From CAWUIO01 sp963922455 (GTDB taxonomy: Bacteria > Bacteroidota > Bacteroidia > Cytophagales > Microscillaceae), in NCBI GenBank assembly GCA_963922455.1, contig CAWUIO010000075.1:1-33984 (forward strand): a stretch of DNA of 33,984 nucleotides, given 5' to 3'. Positions within the stretch are counted from its first letter, which is position 1. Each line of letters opens with the position of its first letter. Below are positions 1 to 8,365 of this stretch, in pieces. The position numbers and the translations under genes are program-made. The notes below the pieces were generated by a model that was not told where the DNA came from, did no database searches, and was given only the letters and a program-made list of their open reading frames with translations.

Positions 1-1
1 T

Positions 2-1198
2 GTCCTGGGAATAAACGGGCTAGTAAGCTCCCAAACGGCTCATGAAGACCTCACTAGACAACTTGAAGAAATTTCAACTCATTCAGAGCTTCCCGGATTT
101 GCGGTTTCTGTGCTTACTAAGGACACTATTTTATACCAAAAAGGATTTGGTTATGCCGATCTGGAAAAAGAAGTCCCCTTTACTAAGCATTCCGTTTTAA
201 ACGTTGGTTCTGTAAGCAAAACTTTCATAAGTGTTGCACTTATGAAGCTTGTTGAAAAAGGGGCACTTTCCTTAGAAGACGAAATAGATCAATATTTACC
301 GTTCAAGGTGCAAAATCCCTATTATCCGAGTTTGCCCATCACCATTAGACAACTTGCTACCCATACCTCCAGTCTTAGTGACGGACTGGATGACATGCTC
401 ATTGAACGTTCTTACCTATTTCAAGGCTTCATGGGTTTTAGTAAAGAAGAACTTCCAGAAGACTATTATCCCTACTTTCAGATGTATCAATCAAACTTGC
501 CAGTTTCTATGGGTGAGTTTTTACATAGTGTTTATGCCAAATCGGGCACCTGGTACAGTCAGGATAACTTTCTGAAAGCTAAGCCTGGCACAAAATTCCA
601 CTATACTAACTTAGGGGCTACTTTATTGGCGTTTATTATTGAAAGACTGAGCAAGCTTTCTTTTGCCGATTATACGCATAGAGAGGTACTAGAGCCTTTA
701 CAGATGCAACGTACTTATTGGTCTTTGACAGAAGTTCCCGATAGTACCCTAGCTTCTTTATATTTGGCAAATGGACTAAAAATTCCTCATTATAGGCTGG
801 TTACTTATCCTGATGGAGGCCTATTGACGACTGTAAGTGACTTCAGCACTTTTCTCATGGACATGATTAAGGGAATGAATGGAGAAGGGCGCTTGCTTAT
901 GAAAGCATCTTACAAAGAAATGATGAGTAATCAGCTCAATAAAGAAAATTTTCCGGGAGGTGATTTCGAGACCAGCAAAGGACTGATTTGGAATGTAAAC
1001 CACGATGAAGATAATATCTCCATGAATGGGGCTGATCCTGGGGTGGCGACCTACACGATATTTACGACAAGCGGTAATGTAGGCCTGGTATTTTTTACCA
1101 ATACAAGTTTTTACGGCAATGATTCATTGGAAGCAGATTTTAGAAAAATACGAAGTACGTTATTTCAAAATGTAGCTAAACTGCTCAATAGAAAATAG
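2..1198 (+). CDS. Serine hydrolase, beta-lactamase/PBP4* family (5' end outside window)
   Basis: The reading frame is open to the window edge, so the true start lies upstream. The first visible residues (…NGLVSSQTAHED) look like the end of a Sec signal peptide, so probably only 10-20 residues are missing and the protein is exported. This is the class C beta-lactamase/D-alanyl-D-alanine carboxypeptidase-like fold (Pfam Beta-lactamase). The nucleophile motif S-x-x-K is SVSK in NVGSVSKTF, the Y-x-N motif is YTN in FHYTNLG, and the third motif (usually HxG) appears as NGADPG near the C-terminus. Members act as esterases, peptidases or lactamases on small amides or esters; the substrate here cannot be told. 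It stands alone, followed by several hairpins. A GTG at 110 would give a start that removes conserved N-terminal residues, so it is unlikely to be real. Confidence 0.85.
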   Translation, partial: VLGINGLVSSQTAHEDLTRQLEEISTHSELPGFAVSVLTKDTILYQKGFGYADLEKEVPFTKHSVLNVGSVSKTFISVALMKLVEKGALSLEDEIDQYLPFKVQNPYYPSLPITIRQLATHTSSLSDGLDDMLIERSYLFQGFMGFSKEELPEDYYPYFQMYQSNLPVSMGEFLHSVYAKSGTWYSQDNFLKAKPGTKFHYTNLGATLLAFIIERLSKLSFADYTHREVLEPLQMQRTYWSLTEVPDSTLASLYLANGLKIPHYRLVTYPDGGLLTTVSDFSTFLMDMIKGMNGEGRLLMKASYKEMMSNQLNKENFPGGDFETSKGLIWNVNHDEDNISMNGADPGVATYTIFTTSGNVGLVFFTNTSFYGNDSLEADFRKIRSTLFQNVAKLLNRK

Positions 1199-1412
1199 AA
1201 AAACCGATGGCATCGGCGGCCACTTCTTGCATTTGGGGGGCTAAGCAAAACCGCGAGTGAAAGAAGTCTTGTCACGGTTTTTAACAATCCTTGGGGCATA
1301 AATTATCCCCAAAATCTTGGGCAAGCCCAGGGTTTTTCTAGCCCTCGTATCATAAATTAGAAAAATTAGTATATACTTGGGCGGCAAATAACGAAGACTT
1401 AAACCTATTTGT
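1199..1412. terminator. Hairpin-rich 3' region after the serine hydrolase
   Basis: Four dyads follow the stop codon. CCGATG-g-CATCGG lies at 1204-1216 with no T run. AAAACCG (1247-1253) pairs with CGGTTTT (1276-1282) and runs into a T tract, the best plus-strand terminator candidate. TTGGGG (1292-1297) pairs with CCCCAA (1308-1313). A weak 5-bp stem at 1317-1331 is followed by five T at 1333-1337. The remainder of the gap presumably carries the promoter of the ankyrin gene, but I cannot place it convincingly. Confidence 0.5.
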
Positions 1413-2294
1413 ATGCAAGTTCTTACAAGGTTCTATTGCTTTCTTTTGTTTACCACCCTGGTATGGGCTTGTGGCCCAAAAGATCCTACCGAAGATACAG
1501 AATTTTTAAAAGCGGTACGCCAGGGCAAAACCAAGGAAGTCGAACAATTGCTCTCCCAGGATCCCACCTTATTAAACCAAAAAACGAAGGAGCGGGGATT
1601 GACCGCCCTACATATTGCTTCCCGAAAAGCCCAAGTCGAAACGGTCGAGTTGCTTCTTGATAAAGGAGCCCCCATCAACGAAACCAGCCAAGATGGAAGT
1701 ACGGCCCTGCATTATGCCTTTCAAAACTCGGTAAATGCCTTTGCGGTATCTCGCATTTTGTTGGAGGCCGGGATTGATGCTTCCATTCAAAATGATAAAG
1801 GCCAAACAGCCTGGGCAGTGGTAGACCAGAAGAGCCCCAAAACCTGGTATTCGGCCAAGGAAAATGAGTTGCTTGGCCTACTGCTCAAATATGACTTCCT
1901 TCCCGATACCCGTTTGGGAGAAAACCAAACTACACTCTTGCACCGTCTCTCCGAAAAATCTGATAATCCCGAGATAATCCGCCTATTGATCGAGAAGCAT
2001 AAACTGGACCCGATGGCCCGAGATGCTTTTGGTTGGACTCCCTTGCACTATGCGGCCAAGGGGGTGCATAAAGAAATTGCCATTGTACTCTTAGACAATG
2101 GAGCCGAGATCAATGCTCAAAGTACCAAAAACCGAGAAGAATTACGCAGCGATGATGACTCAAAAGTTCGCTACAAATACCCAGTTGGCTCTACCCCCCG
2201 TGATGTGTATAGGCAGCAAAGTATCCGAAATCGGGAAAGTTTGATGAAGTTTTTTGATGAATACAGGGGGAAGAGGAGCCAAGACTTAGAATAA
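1413..2294 (+). CDS. Exported ankyrin-repeat lipoprotein
   Basis: The N-terminus (MQVLTRFYCFLLFTTLVWAC) is a lipoprotein signal with the lipobox VWA-C at Cys20, so the protein is probably anchored to an envelope membrane. Residues of about 30-260 are ankyrin repeats. The consensus is visible in GLTALHIASRKAQVETVELL, in DGSTALHYAFQN, and in GWTPLHYAAKGVHKEIAIVL with NGAEINAQ. A less regular stretch in the middle (about 125-170) suggests a degenerate repeat or insertion. Ankyrin stacks bind other proteins; no catalytic domain is present and the partner is unknown. The ATG at 1413 is chosen because it gives a complete signal peptide. A second exported ankyrin protein lies at 28556-29953, so this looks like one member of a lineage-specific set. 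Confidence 0.85.
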   Translation: MQVLTRFYCFLLFTTLVWACGPKDPTEDTEFLKAVRQGKTKEVEQLLSQDPTLLNQKTKERGLTALHIASRKAQVETVELLLDKGAPINETSQDGSTALHYAFQNSVNAFAVSRILLEAGIDASIQNDKGQTAWAVVDQKSPKTWYSAKENELLGLLLKYDFLPDTRLGENQTTLLHRLSEKSDNPEIIRLLIEKHKLDPMARDAFGWTPLHYAAKGVHKEIAIVLLDNGAEINAQSTKNREELRSDDDSKVRYKYPVGSTPRDVYRQQSIRNRESLMKFFDEYRGKRSQDLE

Positions 2295-2352
2295 TTGCTT
2301 TTTTTTGAAAAGCATGGGCACCACTTAAGGAAAATTTAGTAAAAATTTCTCC

Positions 2353-2482
2353 GGCTTAGGGATAGAGCCATCTGTTTGAGCCCGCCGCTGGATGTGTGCA
2401 GGCCGGCGAGTGGCGAAAGCCCGGCCCGCGCCATAAGCAAACTTGAATCTAAAAAGCCAATTTCAGGGCGCGGGCAAGCCCC
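2353..2482 (+). repeat. Repeat family A, copy 1 (type-A core)
   Basis: Reference description for the family. Forward copies begin GGCTTAGGGATAGAGC and end GCGCGGGCAAGCCCC. They contain TGTTTGAGC near the left end, a core ending GCGAAAGCCCGGCCCGCGC, then a variable loop closed by GCGCGGG. Here CCCGCGC (2425-2431) pairs with GCGCGGG (2468-2474) across a 36-nt loop. A second hairpin in the core is CGCTGG/CCGGCG. The ends share only a short GGCTT inverted repeat and I see no target-site duplication. This copy fills the convergent gap between the ankyrin gene and the kinase remnant, ending 20 bp from the remnant's stop codon. Function is unknown: structured RNA, REP/BIME-like DNA, bidirectional terminator or MITE-like element are all possible. 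Confidence 0.85.
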
Positions 2483-2502
2483 AATATTTTCTAGGAGTTA
2501 AT

Positions 2503-3111
2503 TTAAGTAACTAAAGCGAGTAATTCCCGAAAGCGGGCATCATTGCCTGTGTACATGCTGTCTTCCAGGGCTATTTTCCATTTTGTGATCGATTCGGAGG
2601 GTGAGGTGTCCCAAGATTTTAGGATAGCTTTGACCGAGGCAACCTCAAATACTTCGTGCTTATTCATTTGCTCGACCAGAGGAACTAAGGTTTGGATTTC
2701 CTCCGGACTGAGGGAAATCTTGAGAGCGCTCATATTTGTATTTTCGGGCGCCTGATTCTGTGGAGGCGTGGGGGGGAGAAGTTCGGAGCTTGCTAAGGTA
2801 AACCAAAAAGTACTGCCTACTCCCAACTGAGAGTCTACCCCGATCTTAATCCAGAGGGTATCGTCTTAATTTTGTTCGGCCCAAGCAATCATTTTTTCGG
2901 CGTAAGCAATCGATTTTTTGAAGTCCACTTCATGGTAGGCTTGGGCCAACTGCGCCCAAATTTTAAGGACTTGCTTTTCGCTTGGGTTTTTTTGGAGTAG
3001 GGCTTCTAAACTATCTATTTTGGGATTACTAATTTCGGTATCCTGGGCCGATAAGGAGAGCGTGAGAAGAAAGAAAGTCCAGAAAAGAAGTATTTTGAAG
3101 TAAGTATGCAT
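2503..3111 (-). pseudogene. Remnant of a TPR sensor histidine kinase with internal deletion
   Basis: Two pieces lie in one reading frame on the minus strand, separated by a single TAA at 2866-2868. The upstream piece starts at ATG 3111, has a signal peptide (MHTYFKILLFWTFFLLTL then LSAQ), and contains the start of a TPR region (KIWAQLAQAYHEVDFKKSIA). The downstream piece reads DTLWIKIGVDSQLGVGSTF, the last strand and G2 box of an HATPase_c domain, followed by a helical tail of about 90 residues. The rest of the TPRs, the membrane segment, the phosphoacceptor His box and most of the ATPase domain are absent. I infer one gene that lost about its whole middle and then gained a stop. It cannot signal. 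An alternative is that the pieces come from two different kinases. Confidence 0.75.
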
Positions 3112-3191
3112 GCAAACGTAGAATAGACAAGGAATATACAAATTAATGGGGCTTGTGGTTCCTTAGGCTGCCAGAGGAGAAGAAAATTTTT

Positions 3192-3319
3192 GGGGCTTTC
3201 CCGCGCTAGAAATAGAGGCAACATAGCCCATGCCTGCCAGCGCGGGTCGGGCTCTCACTACTCGCTGCCTTTCCCCGCATGCCTGCACGAGCTCAAACAT
3301 GCCGTTCCATCCCTAAGCC
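3192..3319 (-). repeat. Repeat family A, copy 2 (type-B core)
   Basis: Reverse orientation: starts GGGGCTTTCCCGCGC and ends CATCCCTAAGCC. The stem CCCGCGC/GCGCGGG is intact and the core hairpin is of the CTCG…CGAG kind. It lies between the kinase remnant and the DUF1801 gene. The rest of the 3112-3441 gap shows nothing I recognise. Confidence 0.85.
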
Positions 3320-3441
3320 AAGGGCTGTATGTATAGTATGTACTTATCTAGTATTTACGCTAATAGAAGGTACAGAAAATTTTAGTAAACTCCCCATTTA
3401 CCGGGTTTTTGCCAAGCGGCTCCGGTGAGAATATCCGAGAG

Positions 3442-3834
3442 TTATATTAAGCGGATCAACTCTCCTTTTCGTTTATAGATGTTTTTGTAATCCCATTGGA
3501 TTTCTTTGGATTTGCTAAGCCAACGTTTCAAATCAAGCACCTGAATTTGCTTAGGGTCGGTATAAAGGATAGAGGCATCCTTATACTTTCCCGTGCCGGG
3601 CTTCAAGGCTTCTTCCTCAAAGGAAGCCCCACTCCAAAACATCAGCCGGATACCAGCCTTTAATTTGTTATACCCTACAACCGGATTATCCTCCAAAAAC
3701 CAGACGGGGTGCCTATGCCAAATTTTACTCGTGGCCTCCCTCATTTCTTCATCGATAACCGTGGCGAGTTGATGGCAAATATCGGCTTCAAGGCTAGTTT
3801 GGCTGTGGTTGAAGTTTTGGATGTCTGGGTTCAT
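3442..3834 (-). CDS. DUF1801-domain protein (YdhG-like)
   Basis: The 130-residue product matches the DUF1801 pattern: a helical N-terminal part, then a compact alpha/beta core with IWHRHPVWFLEDNPVVGYNK, AGIRLMFWSGASF and a lysine-rich end. Family members typically show a hydrophobic x-P-x-W/F-x segment followed by a GY-x-x-x-K-x-x-I-x-L-x-F segment, both visible here. No signal peptide or membrane segment is present, so it should be cytoplasmic. The biochemical role of DUF1801 is not established; the fold is often linked to iron-sulphur or small-ligand binding, which I cannot confirm. Its 3' end is bordered by repeat family A copy 2, and no clear terminator is visible. Confidence 0.75.
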   Translation of the reverse strand: MNPDIQNFNHSQTSLEADICHQLATVIDEEMREATSKIWHRHPVWFLEDNPVVGYNKLKAGIRLMFWSGASFEEEALKPGTGKYKDASILYTDPKQIQVLDLKRWLSKSKEIQWDYKNIYKRKGELIRLI

Positions 3835-3880
3835 CAGGTATTCATTTTAAAAGCTTCAGGCAGGGTTTACTTTGCTTAAA

Positions 3881-4021
3881 TTACTTTGTCGAGAAAGGAG
3901 CCTCATATTCATTTTGCTCATCCCACATTTTTTGTATTCCTTCCCACCATTGAGCCCAGCCTTCCTTCATCGTTTTTAATGATACTTCTTTTTCTTGAGT
4001 ATCAAAAATTTTGTAATTATC
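3881..4021 (-). pseudogene. Possible C-terminal gene fragment (SRPBCC-like?)
   Basis: Between the GNAT gene and the DUF1801 gene, 47 codons stay open on the minus strand and encode a protein-like peptide including KEVSLKTMKEGWAQWWEGIQ. Its upstream extension only overlaps the GNAT gene in another frame. The K-E-G-W segment before a terminal amphipathic helix resembles the C-terminus of AHSA1/SRPBCC proteins, which often neighbour DUF1801 genes. This is a guess; it could be chance or a very small gene starting at the internal Met. Confidence 0.25.
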
Positions 4022-4022
4022 C

Positions 4023-4496
4023 TTATTTGTATGCGAGCGGTTTTTTATACTCGAGTATCTCATCTCCACGCGGGTCGATTTGACCAGTGGGCTGCCAACC
4101 CAAATACCGATAAAAGCCATAGGCCCTTATTTCCGGTTCGGGAGAAGCGGCCAGCCATACCTTTTGGTGGCCCAGCTTAAACAGGGTATCCAGGACCAAA
4201 AGGAGCAGGGTTTTTCCCATACCATAGCCTTCATGCTCGGGCAATAAAGCCAAAACGGCTATTTCTCCCGACTCCGTATCGCCAAAGCAAAAACCCACTA
4301 CTTGGGCTTGAGATTCTGCGACAAAGCCTATAAGTTGTTTTTTCTCGGTAGAGGCTTCCCAAGAGGCTCGGGTAACCCCAAACTCCTCTAAAACTTCCTC
4401 AGATACCGGATTTTGGCGGGTTTTCCCCCGGATTTCGATACACCGGGCAATATCAGCGGGCAAGGCAGGTCTATAATGGATGTCCACGGGATGCAT
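4023..4496 (-). CDS. GNAT-family N-acetyltransferase
   Basis: The 157-residue protein has the standard length of a single GNAT domain. The start R-P-A-L-P-A-D-I-A-R-C-I-E-I is the usual first strand and helix. The acetyl-CoA-binding motif A is LLPEHEGYGMGKTLL (about residues 84-98), matching the Q/R-x-x-G-x-G/A rule with E-G-Y-G-M-G. Motif B includes YGFYRYLGWQPTG, the Y/F-x-x-x-GF-type segment near the end. It transfers an acetyl group from acetyl-CoA to an unknown amine in the cytoplasm. It is followed by the small fragment at 3881-4021 and the DUF1801 gene on the same strand. The AsmA-like gene ends 59 bp upstream. Confidence 0.85.
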   Translation of the reverse strand: MHPVDIHYRPALPADIARCIEIRGKTRQNPVSEEVLEEFGVTRASWEASTEKKQLIGFVAESQAQVVGFCFGDTESGEIAVLALLPEHEGYGMGKTLLLLVLDTLFKLGHQKVWLAASPEPEIRAYGFYRYLGWQPTGQIDPRGDEILEYKKPLAYK

Positions 4497-4555
4497 GTTT
4501 TTATACGTAAGAAATCTTAGAAAGCTAAAATAATCATTTCCAAGGTATTTGGTGC

Positions 4556-7500
4556 TTAGCTTTCTTTTCGAGCTTTGTACTTGGCTTCCTTTTTAGCTTT
4601 TCGCTTGGCTCTCTTCTCCGCCAAACGTTGTTTCACCTGTTCTCTTTTCAGGTCTTTATCTTTTTTTAATTTGACTTCATAGCCTTGACTATTGGCCAGT
4701 AGATTGACGTGAACATAGGCGATCTTCTTATCCTGATCCTGGTACTCAATGGCATCTTCTTGCTCCGGATCAATATCTTCCCGTTTCCGTTTAAACAGTT
4801 TTTGGAAAATGGCCCGGGTAATTATTTTAAGAGGTACTTTCACAAACAAATCGGTGTCTAAATCTCCGCCCAAATTTTGTTTGCCCCAAAGCTCGATAAA
4901 ACCCAGAGAAGAATTAATAGTCATCACGGGAATGTGTAACACATTATCTTTGATCTCAAAGGTATTGGTGAGTGTATCAAATCGAATCTTTTTGAGGTTT
5001 TTGTTTTTGAAGTAGTTCTCCAAATATTCCATGGCTTGGTAATTGTCTAAGCGCCCCTGGACGACCTGCATATTCATGGTAAAATTGGATTTATCTATCA
5101 TGGGGGTCAAGTCTTTGTGAATGTGCAATTTCCCACTAATATCACCACTGATTTTTCCGTGTAAGTTGTCTGAGACCACATAATCTTGCCCAAAATTGTC
5201 AAACTTGATCAAAAAGCGATCTATATCCAAGTTCTCCACATAGATGTCGGGAGAGAAGTAAATATCCGTGCTATCCCGGGCATCAAAATAACCACTGATA
5301 TCAAAATCGCCCCCTGCCACTTGCATAAAACAGGTATCAATATCTATATAGCGTTCGGCCCGCATACGCGCCGAGGCATCCAAGTTTTGTATCTTGTATT
5401 GGTGGTAGACCAACTGACCCACCTGGGCCTTGAGGCGCATATCCCAAAAGGGAAGATTAAAAACGCTAAACCCCGCATCATGGTCTAGGGCTTGGGCTTG
5501 ACTTGCCTGACTCGGGGGAGGGTTCCACGCTAATAGCTGGTTCATGTCTAAAAACTTAGCATTCAAACGGATGAAGTGGTCGGTCTTCTTGAGTTTGGGG
5601 TCATCTCCTAAGTACCAATACAAATTGACCTGTAAGTCACTTCGTCCAATCTGCCCCCGCAGGTCTTGAGTAGATACGTGTTGGTCTTCATAGTGTATCC
5701 GCCCTTGGAAGCGCTCAAACCGACTATTGTGCATTTTCATAGTACAAGCCAATTGGTCTAAGTACATATCCATGGAGTAAAATGCGTGGTCCTTAAAATG
5801 CAAGAGTGTACGTCCCTTGAGGATGAGATCGTCAAACTCTTCGTGTCGATAATCTTCTGGTACATAATTTTCTCCTTGATAGACCAAGAGGTCTTCCAAT
5901 TTTAAACGTTGGGAGTTTAAGTCAAACTCAAATTCAGTATCTCCATCCAAGACTTCATTCAGCCATATATCATAGTGCACCAAGCGGCCAGAAAAATGAA
6001 AGTCGCTACTATCCAACTCTCCCGAAAAATCAACCAAGCGCATATCTTCGTCTTCTATCAGGACATCGGCCTTAAAATCGTGCAACTCGTGGGGATAGTG
6101 TTTTAAGTTGGCGTGCAGTTCCTGGATAAAAAATTCGCCGACAGGTAAATTGGGCGACTCAGTTAAAGCAAAAGCCGAGCTTTCAAAGCCTACATCCAAT
6201 CTCAAGTCTTGGATTTGCTCATCCAAGGCCGATTGTTGAGTAGAGGGATCGTAGGTCAACTCTGCGATGTCCAAAAAGTTTGAGTTTACCTGGAGGTCTA
6301 CCCAAAGACTGTCTTGAGTATGATGAAAAATAGCAGGCAAATCACTAATGCGCGCGCTAGCAAAAATATCAGAATTACCTACCCGGGCACTCAGGGTATC
6401 TATCTTGGCTTCGTGGCCCTCGATATGCCCAATGATATTAACCCCTTCTATGGGCAAGTGAAAGGCTTGGGATTTGAAATGTAAATCCCGGATTTCTAGT
6501 TTGGTAAAGTACGATTCATTGAGCTGTTCAATACTCTTTTCCGGTTTGTTCAAATCAATAATATCGTGAAAATTCATGGTCAAGTTTACCGAACCTGACA
6601 TATCGCTCAATCCTCTTAGGTTGAGAAAGTCCACCAAAAAATCCAGGTCAAATTGAGATTTGACTTTTAATGCAATATCCGGAGAAACGAAGTTACGAAC
6701 CGCTAAATCCCCGTAAAACTGACCAGTTTCGGGCCGGGCTTTAAAATCCTGCAGGCCAAATTCCATAAACCGCAATCCCCCGTCGCCTGAGGTATTTCGG
6801 AAGTAACCCTTAAATTCCATATCGCCCAATTGCGACTTGGTGCTACTATTCTCTATAGAGCCTTGCTTACAGCCAAACTCGGCATTGATTTGAGGGATGG
6901 CCCCTTGGGCCAGTTTACCCTGTACCGTTGCCTTGAAAAAGACATCCCCCTTATTGTCATAACTTTGGAGGGTCGGTATTAGCGCATCGGGGGCAAAAGC
7001 AATGATCAAATCAAAATTGGGTTTGGCGCCGTTTATGTTTAGGTCAATGTACTGGTCATTAGCTATATCCAAGGTTCCCTCCAATTGAAATTTTCCCTGC
7101 TCTAATTTGATCGCCGAGGAGGAAAGGCTTAAGAATTGCCTCTCACTATCATATTCAATTTGCGTATCGATGTCAAAATGTTTGTTTTTTACAAAGCTTG
7201 TATCCCCGTCTAGGATGAAATTCATGGTGTAGCGAGCATCCAGGTCTATCATGGTATGGACTCCATTGACTCTAATAATCGCTTGGGCATCTTGAAAATA
7301 GGCATCTATATCCAGGGTGGTCACTTCATTGAGTTTGTGGACATCCACTTGGTGGAGTTTGATAGAGCTTAGGTCTAGCTCAAATGGGGGCTCATCTTCT
7401 TCAATAATTTCCTTAGGGATACTTTTCAAGGGATTGAAGACATCAACAATATTCAAGCTTCCATCTTCATATTGGACAATTTTGGCATAACCATCCCGCA

Positions 7501-7852
7501 GGTATATCGACTTCAAGTCATAGCGGCCCTTTAAAATGGTCCAAATATCAAAACCCATAAACGCATCTTGTACATCTACAATGGGGGCCTGGGAAGTATC
7601 TTTGGTCTCATAAATTTTGAGCCCTTCAAAATCGATAGATACATAGGGGAAGTTGGCAAAAGGATCTATATGACTCCCCTCAAGGGTAACTATGCCTTGA
7701 TAATTTTGGTTGGTGTAATTCAGGAGTTGTTGTACAACAAGCTCCTGTTGCAAAATAAATCCGATGATTAACAGGCCTATCAAAACTGTCACTGAAACGA
7801 TAAATCCTAAGAGCCATTTCAAGCCAATCCGCACTCTTTTCCGATGTTTCAT
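4556..7852 (-). CDS. AsmA-like envelope protein, 1098 residues
   Basis: The protein has a short basic N-terminus, one membrane-spanning helix (about residues 13-37) and then a very long region of alternating strands. That is the architecture of the AsmA/TamB/YhdP superfamily, whose members form a hydrophobic groove bridging inner and outer membrane for lipid transport. The AsmA N-terminal signature is visible in TLEGSHIDPFANFPYVSID, just after the membrane helix. An AsmA C-terminal-like segment lies near residues 940-1030 (…GRLDNYQAMEYLENYF and VMTINSSLGFIELWGKQNLG). The last 30 residues are strikingly basic (repeated K-R-A-K-x-K-A-K). It is monocistronic, with repeat family A copy 3 about 100 bp upstream. 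Lipid-transport function is inferred from the superfamily. Confidence 0.8.
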   Translation of the reverse strand: MKHRKRVRIGLKWLLGFIVSVTVLIGLLIIGFILQQELVVQQLLNYTNQNYQGIVTLEGSHIDPFANFPYVSIDFEGLKIYETKDTSQAPIVDVQDAFMGFDIWTILKGRYDLKSIYLRDGYAKIVQYEDGSLNIVDVFNPLKSIPKEIIEEDEPPFELDLSSIKLHQVDVHKLNEVTTLDIDAYFQDAQAIIRVNGVHTMIDLDARYTMNFILDGDTSFVKNKHFDIDTQIEYDSERQFLSLSSSAIKLEQGKFQLEGTLDIANDQYIDLNINGAKPNFDLIIAFAPDALIPTLQSYDNKGDVFFKATVQGKLAQGAIPQINAEFGCKQGSIENSSTKSQLGDMEFKGYFRNTSGDGGLRFMEFGLQDFKARPETGQFYGDLAVRNFVSPDIALKVKSQFDLDFLVDFLNLRGLSDMSGSVNLTMNFHDIIDLNKPEKSIEQLNESYFTKLEIRDLHFKSQAFHLPIEGVNIIGHIEGHEAKIDTLSARVGNSDIFASARISDLPAIFHHTQDSLWVDLQVNSNFLDIAELTYDPSTQQSALDEQIQDLRLDVGFESSAFALTESPNLPVGEFFIQELHANLKHYPHELHDFKADVLIEDEDMRLVDFSGELDSSDFHFSGRLVHYDIWLNEVLDGDTEFEFDLNSQRLKLEDLLVYQGENYVPEDYRHEEFDDLILKGRTLLHFKDHAFYSMDMYLDQLACTMKMHNSRFERFQGRIHYEDQHVSTQDLRGQIGRSDLQVNLYWYLGDDPKLKKTDHFIRLNAKFLDMNQLLAWNPPPSQASQAQALDHDAGFSVFNLPFWDMRLKAQVGQLVYHQYKIQNLDASARMRAERYIDIDTCFMQVAGGDFDISGYFDARDSTDIYFSPDIYVENLDIDRFLIKFDNFGQDYVVSDNLHGKISGDISGKLHIHKDLTPMIDKSNFTMNMQVVQGRLDNYQAMEYLENYFKNKNLKKIRFDTLTNTFEIKDNVLHIPVMTINSSLGFIELWGKQNLGGDLDTDLFVKVPLKIITRAIFQKLFKRKREDIDPEQEDAIEYQDQDKKIAYVHVNLLANSQGYEVKLKKDKDLKREQVKQRLAEKRAKRKAKKEAKYKARKES

Positions 7853-7951
7853 ATCATAAGGAATATTTAAGATGATACTTTGTTCAACATATGTACGAAT
7901 TATTTGGAAATACAGGGAAAAAATAAGGGTTTATTTTGCTTGGGGGAATTT

Positions 7952-8080
7952 GGGGCTTTCCCGCGGGATGAACGCTAATACCCGCTAGGAGGTCTTGAGC
8001 CCGCGGGTCGGGCTGTCACTACTCGCTGGCCTACCCGCAAACCAGCGGCGAGCTCAAACAGGCCGTTCCATCCCTAAGCC
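7952..8080 (-). repeat. Repeat family A, copy 3 (type-A core, compensated stem)
   Basis: Reverse copy, 100 bp upstream of the AsmA-like start. Its closing stem is CCCGCGGG against CCCGCGGG instead of CCCGCGC/GCGCGGG, so the C:G pair at the loop end is swapped to G:C on both sides. The core hairpin CGCTGG/CCAGCG is perfect. Confidence 0.85.
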
Positions 8081-8203
8081 AAAAATGAGACCTGCCAGCC
8101 TAGAGCTAAATCAAGCCTCTTGAGCACTTAGACTTCATAGGAAGAACAGGCCAATCGTTAAACCTGAGGCCAGCAGCCGGTAAAGAAATTTACTGTACGT
8201 TTC

Positions 8204-8331
8204 GGCTTAGGGATAGAGCCTTTGTTTGAGCCCGCCGCTGGAATGGGCGTGGGCCGGCGAGTGGCGAAAGCCCGGCCCGCGCGGGTAGAAAGGGGCTATT
8301 TACCCGGAAGGAGATTGCGCGGGCAAGCCCC
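8204..8331 (+). repeat. Repeat family A, copy 4 (type-A core)
   Basis: Forward copy, 35 bp past the thioesterase stop codon. Stem CCCGCGC/GCGCGGG; core hairpin CGCTGG/CCGGCG with a T·G pair. Copies 3 and 4 lie in opposite orientation 123 bp apart and occupy half of the 7853-8365 gap. The spacer between them shows no feature I recognise. Confidence 0.85.
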
Positions 8332-8365
8332 TCCCTTTCTTCTTCAAAAACAGGGTTTAGGAAGA

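Noticed and set aside
110..1198. GTG at 110 as the start of the serine hydrolase
   Set aside because: The frame is open to the window edge and upstream residues continue the conserved N-terminus and a signal-peptide end.
5186..5488. 100-codon plus-strand frame inside the AsmA-like gene
   Set aside because: It is antisense to a continuous 1098-residue coding frame and has no recognisable protein pattern.
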